Assembly (NCBI GenBank): GCA_013289715.1 | Contig: JABCZJ010000003.1 | Coordinates: 124,001-188,000, forward strand | Origin: Acidobacteriota bacterium | GTDB taxonomy: Bacteria > Acidobacteriota > Terriglobia > Acidiferrales > UBA7541 | Direction of reading: 5' to 3' | DNA length: 64,000 nucleotides | In this document: positions 59,038 through 64,000 of the stretch, piece by piece | How positions within the stretch are numbered: position 1 is the first letter of the stretch | Layout: the number at the start of each line of letters is the position of its first letter | Position numbers and translations under genes: made by a program | The notes under the pieces: model-generated | The model's input: the letters and a program-made list of their open reading frames with translations, nothing else | Database searches by the model: none | Told to the model about the DNA's origin: nothing

Positions 59038-60375
59038 GTGATTGGCACGATGGTGGGGACCGGAATTTTTTTGAAGCCGGGTGAGATGGCGGCGGTGGGC
59101 GGGTCGGTGAGCGTCGTGTATGCCGCTTGGATTGTGGGCGGGCTGCTCTCGCTGTTTGGGGCGCTTTCGTTTGCGGAATTGGGCGCGGCGTTGCCGGAAG
59201 CGGGCGGGCAGTACGCTTATTTGCGTAAGGGGCTGGGGCCGGTTTGGGGATTTCTTTTTGGCTGGATGCATTCGACCGTGGGTGAGTCGAGCTCGGCGGC
59301 ATCGATCGCGGCAGGGTTCGCGCGATTTTCGAGTTTTCTGATTCCGGCGATTGCTGTGCCGATTTTTAGCTGGCATCTCACTGGTCCTTTCTCCGGCAAG
59401 CCTTATGATTTCGAATTTACTTGGGCGCAGCCTCTGGCGGTCGGGGCGATCGCGCTTTTTACTTTCATCAATTATTTGGGCGTGCGATTGGGCGGGCGAG
59501 TGCAGGTCGCGTTGACGATTTTGAAGATTGCTTCGGTTCTGGCGATTGTGGCGGCGGGATTTTGGTTTGGGCATGGAAGCATGGAGCATTTTCATCCCTT
59601 TTGGCCGGTTGGATCTGGCCTTGGCACGATGGGCAAGTTTTTTGCGGCGCTCGCGGCTGCGTTGTGGGCTTATGACGGGTGGGAGGATTTGAATCGCGTG
59701 GGTTCGGAGGTGGAGCAGCCGCAGCGCAACATTCCTTTGGCGTTGATTGGTGGGACGATTTTGGTGGGTGGCATTTATTTGTTATTTAGCGCGGTTTGTT
59801 TCTATGCGTTGCCGTTTGCTAGCGTCGCCAGTTCGTCGCACGTGGCTTCGGATGTGGTTGCGAGCTTCGCGGGGCGCGGGGCGGCGGGTTGGATCACGAT
59901 TGCGATGGTGATTGCGGCGCTGGGGACGCTGAATTCGTCGCTCTTGAGTGGCGCGCGCGTGCCTTATGCGATGTCGCGTGATGGATTATTTTTTCGCGTT
60001 ACCGGGATTGTGCATCCGAAATTTCGGACGCCGGGCGGGGCGTTGATTTTTCAGGGGACTTTGGCGAGTTTGATGGCGCTGACTGGGACGTTCGAGGAGT
60101 TGACTTCCCTTTTTGTGTTTGCGGCTTGGATTTTCTACGCGCTGTCGGTGGTGGCGATGTTTCGGCTGCGGCGGATTTCTCCTGGGCTTCGGCGCCCTTA
60201 TCGCACGTGGGGTTATCCGGTGGTGCCGGCGTTGTTTGTTTTGGGGGCTTTGGCGCTTACCGTGAATATTTGGATTGAGCGGCCGGTGCGGTCGTCGATT
60301 GGATTGGCGCTGATACTATCGGGGCTATTGTTTTACCGGGCGTGGCGAGATCGAAGTGTAGTGACCGCGGATTAG
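59038..60375 (+). CDS. APC-family amino acid permease, start codon uncertain
   Basis: A membrane transporter with about 12 segments and APC motifs (GTMVGTGIFLKPGEMAAVGG, FAELGAALPEAGGQYAYLRK, AYDGWEDLNRVGSEVEQPQR). From the GTG at 59038 it is 445 residues but lacks the first half of membrane segment 1. The frame is open upstream and reads SSKQGERLDLIRALGPWAAA directly before, exactly the N-terminus expected, yet no ATG, GTG or TTG exists there. GGGAGAAG at 58951-58958 lies 7 bases before an ATC at 58963, which would give 470 residues. Either a rare ATC start, a lost start codon or a sequence error explains this. Confidence 0.75.
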   Translation: MIGTMVGTGIFLKPGEMAAVGGSVSVVYAAWIVGGLLSLFGALSFAELGAALPEAGGQYAYLRKGLGPVWGFLFGWMHSTVGESSSAASIAAGFARFSSFLIPAIAVPIFSWHLTGPFSGKPYDFEFTWAQPLAVGAIALFTFINYLGVRLGGRVQVALTILKIASVLAIVAAGFWFGHGSMEHFHPFWPVGSGLGTMGKFFAALAAALWAYDGWEDLNRVGSEVEQPQRNIPLALIGGTILVGGIYLLFSAVCFYALPFASVASSSHVASDVVASFAGRGAAGWITIAMVIAALGTLNSSLLSGARVPYAMSRDGLFFRVTGIVHPKFRTPGGALIFQGTLASLMALTGTFEELTSLFVFAAWIFYALSVVAMFRLRRISPGLRRPYRTWGYPVVPALFVLGALALTVNIWIERPVRSSIGLALILSGLLFYRAWRDRSVVTAD

Positions 60376-60384
60376 CTCCATTTC

Positions 60385-61329
60385 TCAAAGTCTTACGTAT
60401 GCGGTTTCGAGCGAATGCGGGTGCGAGCTTTGTGGAATGAGCAGGTGCGCTAGAAGCTCGACGCCATTCGCCAACCGCGGGCCGGGGCGCGAGAAGTAGC
60501 TGTTGGCATCGACGGCGAAGATGCGGCGATTGCGGATGGCCGGGAGATTTTCCCAGTTGGGCGGAATTCTCGTGGCTTGAAATTCTTTGGCGTTGCGCTT
60601 GGCGTCGTAGCCGCAGAGCATTACTACGATCACCTCCGCGTTGGATTCCGCGACGTCGTCTGCTGACACCTTAAATGATGGGTACCCTGCCCGCCCGAGT
60701 GCGTCTTCACCGCCCGCAATTGCCACCATCTCCGGGACCCAGTGGCCGCCTACGTAAAACGGGTCGAGCCACTCGAGACAGGCGACGCGTGGGCGGACAC
60801 CGGCTCGTCCGGCGGGGCGGGCCATGGCGGACGCCTCGGCTGAAGCCGTGCTTGACGCGACGGCTTGCACTCTTGCTTTCAGTTTGGCGGCTAGAGCTTC
60901 GGCGCGCGGGAGCGTGTTTGTTGCTTCGCCTGCGCGGATGATGTCCTGCCAGACGTCATGGAGACAGTGAGGAGTGAGGGTCAGCACGCGGTGCGGGCGC
61001 GGAAAGCGGGCGAGCGCCGCAGCGAGATCGTCGGGTGATGCGGCGCAGACGTGGCAGAGATCCTGTGTGACGATTAGGTCGGGCGCGAGAGACCCGAGCA
61101 GGTCGGCGTCAACCGCGTAGATGCTCTCGCCGCGCGCGACCAGTTCGCTGACCTGGCGATCGATTTCAGCTGGCGCGGCGGTTGGATCCACGCGCGGCTT
61201 GATCAGCACGGGTTTGCCGGCAGCTTCGGGCGGAAAATCGCATTCGTGCGTGATGCCGACGACTTGGTCGCCGACGCCGAGCGCGTAGAGAATTTCGGTC
61301 GCCGAGGGAAGCAGGGAGACGATTCGCAT
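60385..61329 (-). CDS. BtuF-like cobalamin/metal-chelate binding protein without a signal peptide
   Basis: A 314-residue protein of the periplasmic-binding-protein class III type: RIVSLLPSATEILYALGVGD at the N-terminus, GITHECDFPPEA, DLIVTQDLCHVCAASPDDLA, CLEWLDPFYVGGHWVPEM, AIAGGEDALGRAGYPSFKVS and IFAVDANSYFSRPGPRLANG. These are hallmarks of BtuF-like vitamin B12-binding proteins. No signal peptide or lipobox is seen, so it may act in the cytoplasm; no ABC permease or ATPase genes are adjacent. The ATG at 61329 is chosen over 61347 because the domain starts immediately. Confidence 0.8.
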   Translation of the reverse strand: MRIVSLLPSATEILYALGVGDQVVGITHECDFPPEAAGKPVLIKPRVDPTAAPAEIDRQVSELVARGESIYAVDADLLGSLAPDLIVTQDLCHVCAASPDDLAAALARFPRPHRVLTLTPHCLHDVWQDIIRAGEATNTLPRAEALAAKLKARVQAVASSTASAEASAMARPAGRAGVRPRVACLEWLDPFYVGGHWVPEMVAIAGGEDALGRAGYPSFKVSADDVAESNAEVIVVMLCGYDAKRNAKEFQATRIPPNWENLPAIRNRRIFAVDANSYFSRPGPRLANGVELLAHLLIPQSSHPHSLETAYVRL

Positions 61330-61388
61330 AGAGATATGGTATCGCACAGGAGCGCGGCTCGCGGTAGCGCGCGAACATTTTTCGGCGC

Positions 61389-62666
61389 TTAATTGTAGAG
61401 GAGATATTTTGCGCGGAGCGCACGGAATTCCGCGAGGTCGCCATCCCAGCTCGCGATGATGCCGCTAGGGGCCTGGTACGCGATGAGGGCGTCCACCGTG
61501 GTTTGCGAGGCGAGCAAATCCATCAGCTTCGTAACCTCAAAGCGCTCGGGATAGAGACGGTGTAACGCGTCGGCGATTTCGAGGCCGGTGCGGATGGAGT
61601 CGAACGCGTCACGATCAGTGATTGCGAGTTTGACGCCGGCGCAGGCTTCGCTTTTGTAGAGGCCGTCGCTCGGAGTAAAAGTGGTAGCGGTAAAACTCAC
61701 GCCGGGAATTTGCCTCATGGTCAGTGAATTCAGCAAAACATCGGAGTGGATCCAGGGCGCGCCCAGGTGTTCGAACGGGGCGTCGGTGCCCCGGCCAACG
61801 GAAATTCCAGCGGCCTGCAGGATTTCGATTCCGGGGTAGAGGAACGCTTCGTTGAGCGTGCGCAGATTGGGCGAGGGGGGAATCCAGGTGAGGCCGGTTT
61901 GGTCGAAGGTCTGGCTGCGACGCCAATTCTTCATGGCGATTACATCCAGGTCGAGGCCCATTTTATTTTCGACGTTGAACATTTGAGCTAACTCGCCCAG
62001 CGTCATGGCATAGACGACGGGCAAGCGGAAATATCCGACGAAGGAGATGCGCGAGGGATCGAGCATCGGGCCCTGGATTTTTTCGCCGCCTAGCGGGTCG
62101 GGACGATCGAGAACGAAGAACGGGATTTTGTGTTTTGCGGCGGCTTCCATGCAGTAGCCCATGGTAGTGATGAAAGTGTAGAAGCGGACGCCGGCGCCTT
62201 GCAGGTCGAAGACCAGGGCGTCGAGACCCTGCAACATTTCGTCGGTGGGGCGGCGCGTGTCGCCGTAGAGGCTGAAGAGTTGCAGGCCTGTGGCGGCATC
62301 GGTGGTGTTTCCGACTTTGGCGTCGAGTTGGCCGGCGATGCCGTGCTCGGGGCTGAAGAGCGCGACAAGTTTTACATTGTCCGCGTGGGCGAGGACGTCA
62401 ATCGTGCGGCGGCCTTGCGAGTCCACCCCTGTTTGATTGGTGATCAGGCCGATGCGTTTGCCGCGCAGTGGCGCGAAATTTTGCTCTTCGAGCACGTCAA
62501 CGCCCGTTTTCGTGTGGTCGGGCGACTGCGGGAGCGTTGCTGGCGACGAATCGCTGTGCGCTGCGCGGGTCGCAACTGTGCCGATACCGATGATGGCGGC
62601 GAATGCGAGCAAAATCACTACGAAACCGATACGAAACATGACGGGGGAGGATTCGTTGTGCGGCAT
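61389..62666 (-). CDS. namZ: NamZ-type exo-beta-N-acetylmuramidase (DUF1343)
   Basis: Cleaves terminal N-acetylmuramic acid from peptidoglycan fragments, as shown for the DUF1343 enzyme NamZ of Bacillus. The 425-residue protein has a membrane segment or signal (MFRIGFVVILLAFAAIIGIG), then RIGLITNQTGVDSQGRRTID, LVALFSPEHGIAGQLDAKVG with the conserved EHG, ALVFDLQGAGVRFYTFITTM, FFVLDRPDPLGGEKIQGPML and FLYPGIEILQAAGISVGRGT. It is placed head to head with a NagZ-like GH3 gene, the partner that removes the neighbouring GlcNAc. The ATG at 62666 is preferred over 62639. Confidence 0.87.
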   Translation of the reverse strand: MPHNESSPVMFRIGFVVILLAFAAIIGIGTVATRAAHSDSSPATLPQSPDHTKTGVDVLEEQNFAPLRGKRIGLITNQTGVDSQGRRTIDVLAHADNVKLVALFSPEHGIAGQLDAKVGNTTDAATGLQLFSLYGDTRRPTDEMLQGLDALVFDLQGAGVRFYTFITTMGYCMEAAAKHKIPFFVLDRPDPLGGEKIQGPMLDPSRISFVGYFRLPVVYAMTLGELAQMFNVENKMGLDLDVIAMKNWRRSQTFDQTGLTWIPPSPNLRTLNEAFLYPGIEILQAAGISVGRGTDAPFEHLGAPWIHSDVLLNSLTMRQIPGVSFTATTFTPSDGLYKSEACAGVKLAITDRDAFDSIRTGLEIADALHRLYPERFEVTKLMDLLASQTTVDALIAYQAPSGIIASWDGDLAEFRALRAKYLLYN

Positions 62667-62731
62667 GCTACCGTGTGTTATATACAGCCGCGGGATGCGA
62701 GCGTCAACCTGGAACGTTCCGAATGGGTGCA

Positions 62732-64000
62732 ATGCGTAAACTCGGAATTTTCGCGCTCCTCCTGCTCCTACTGATGACAGCCTACGCCCGTTCGCAAAAA
62801 ACCTCCGCAACCAAAGCACGAAGCTCAGCCGGAAACGCCGCCGCTGTTGGTGGCGCGAATTCTGCATGGGTGGAATCCACGCTGAAGAAAATGACTTTGC
62901 GTGAAAAGTTGGGGCAGATGCTGATGCCCTACTACTTTGGCGTGTTTACTTCGGCCGAGAGCGCGGACTACAAGAATCTGGTGCATGAGGTGGAAGAAAA
63001 TCATGTGGGCGGATTTATCGTGGGCACGACGCGCGGGCCGCTGGGCATCGAGCGCAGCCAGGTTTATCCCACGGCGGAGCTGACGAATGAGATGCAGCGG
63101 CGCGCGAAAGTGCCGCTGTTGATTGGCGCGGATTTTGAGAGCGGCACAGGAATGCGGCTGGATGAAGGTACGTCGTTTCCATCAGCGATGGCGGTAGGCG
63201 CGACTAACGACCCGAAGCTGGCTTACACGATTGGCAAAGTAATCGCGCTGGAATCGCGCGCGGCGGGGGTGCACTGGATCTTCGCGCCGGACGCCGACGT
63301 GAACAACAATCCGGACAACCCAATCATCAACATTCGTTCGTTTGGCGAAAACCCCAAGAGCGTGGGCGAATTTGTGGCGCAGGAAATTCGCGGCATTGAA
63401 GACAACGGCGGGCTCGCGACGGCGAAACATTTTCCGGGGCATGGCGACGTGAGCGTGGATTCGCATCTAGCGCTGCCGACCGTCCCGGGAGACCGCAAGG
63501 CGCTGGAGGCGACGGAGCTGGTGCCGTTTCGCGCGGCGATAAGCGCGAACGTGGGATCGGTGATGCCGGGGCACCTGGCGGTGCCGGCGTTTGAGCCGGA
63601 TGCGAGCGTGCCGGCGACGACTTCGCGGAACATTGTGACCGGATTGCTGCGCGACGAATTGAAATATAAGGGGCTAGTGGTTACGGACGCGATGGACATG
63701 GGCGGTGTGACGTCGCGCTATCCGCCGGGCGAAGCGGCTGTGCGGGCGGTGGAAGCGGGCGCGGACGTCCTTCTGATGCCGCCGGTGCCGGATGCGGCGA
63801 TGGCGGGACTGGAGGGGGCGGTGCGCTCCGGGCGAATCACTGAGAAGCGCGTCGATGAGTCGGTGCGGCGGATTTTGCAGGCGAAGTCGCGGTTGGGGCT
63901 GGATCGCAATCGGTTGGCTGATATCGAGCACTTGGACGAGAAGTTCGCGCGGCCGGAATTTGCAGCGCAGGCGCAGAGTATCGCGGACCGCGGCGTTACT
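62732..64000 (+). CDS. NagZ-like GH3 beta-N-acetylhexosaminidase, cut by the window end
   Basis: The frame is open from the ATG at 62732 (also one at 62723) to the last base, so the C-terminus is missing. After a signal peptide (RKLGIFALLLLLLMTAYARS) comes a GH3 barrel: WVESTLKKMTLREKLGQMLM, PLLIGADFESGTGMRL, the NagZ hallmark AKHFPGHGDVSVDSHLALP with its catalytic His/Asp, VGSVMPGHLAVPA and the nucleophile Asp in LVVTDAMDMGG. NagZ-type enzymes remove N-acetylglucosamine from muropeptides. Exported and head to head with NamZ, it should act on wall fragments outside the cytoplasm. GH3 proteins of this kind often carry a further C-terminal domain. Confidence 0.9.
   Translation, partial: MRKLGIFALLLLLLMTAYARSQKTSATKARSSAGNAAAVGGANSAWVESTLKKMTLREKLGQMLMPYYFGVFTSAESADYKNLVHEVEENHVGGFIVGTTRGPLGIERSQVYPTAELTNEMQRRAKVPLLIGADFESGTGMRLDEGTSFPSAMAVGATNDPKLAYTIGKVIALESRAAGVHWIFAPDADVNNNPDNPIINIRSFGENPKSVGEFVAQEIRGIEDNGGLATAKHFPGHGDVSVDSHLALPTVPGDRKALEATELVPFRAAISANVGSVMPGHLAVPAFEPDASVPATTSRNIVTGLLRDELKYKGLVVTDAMDMGGVTSRYPPGEAAVRAVEAGADVLLMPPVPDAAMAGLEGAVRSGRITEKRVDESVRRILQAKSRLGLDRNRLADIEHLDEKFARPEFAAQAQSIADRGVT

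Overview
The window looks like part of an Acidobacteriota chromosome, probably a soil Terriglobia-type lineage. This is inferred from GC-rich, densely packed genes, a Gram-negative envelope gene set (Mla lipid transport, BamD, Kdo/heptose/lipid A genes), several small proteins of a kind I associate with acidobacterial genomes, and many short palindromic repeats between genes. No rRNA, tRNA, CRISPR array, insertion sequence or prophage was recognised.

Layout. 0-2 kb (minus strand): an Mla-type lipid transport operon (permease, ATPase, start of an MCE protein). 2.1-12.4 kb (plus): chorismate synthase, then a translation and housekeeping run (def, fmt, rsmB, a PASTA protein, rpe), a BamD-like lipoprotein and a very long receiver-domain protein. 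12.4-15.2 kb: small membrane and secreted proteins in repeat-rich, partly decayed DNA. 15.2-22.2 kb (plus): valS, birA, coaX, a conserved unknown and an RlmD-type methyltransferase. 22.2-23.7 kb: a gene-poor stretch with a probable pseudogene and two small divergent genes. 23.7-29.5 kb (minus): an LPS inner-core operon waaA-lpxK-hldE1-hldE2-waaC plus a membrane methyltransferase. 29.5-40.2 kb: a secreted unknown, a Tat-exported GH127-type glycosidase, a membrane H+-pyrophosphatase, a DUF1501/DUF1800 pair and a BrkB-type membrane protein.

40.3-54.3 kb holds what appears to be the whole reductive pyrimidine breakdown route: dihydropyrimidine dehydrogenase (preT, preA), dihydropyrimidinase (hydA) and beta-ureidopropionase, with a class III aminotransferase and an aldehyde dehydrogenase that could process the resulting beta-amino acid. 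Accessory DNA interrupts it. The most unusual part is 46.29-48.27 kb, where small unrelated genes are separated by imperfect palindromes that share an end sequence and keep their pairing through matched base changes. The organisation resembles integron gene cassettes, although the repeats do not meet the classical attC consensus and no integrase is present.

54.4-64 kb: small zinc-ribbon and membrane proteins and a helical-repeat protein, followed by a probable amino-sugar/peptidoglycan salvage group: an N-acetylglucosamine-kinase-like protein, a sodium-solute symporter, an APC permease, a BtuF-like binding protein, a NamZ (DUF1343) exo-muramidase and a NagZ-like GH3 enzyme that runs off the right edge.

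Three families of short repeats recur through the window. The most abundant has hairpin stems that differ from copy to copy beside a shared flank, and one such palindrome lies inside the fmt coding sequence.
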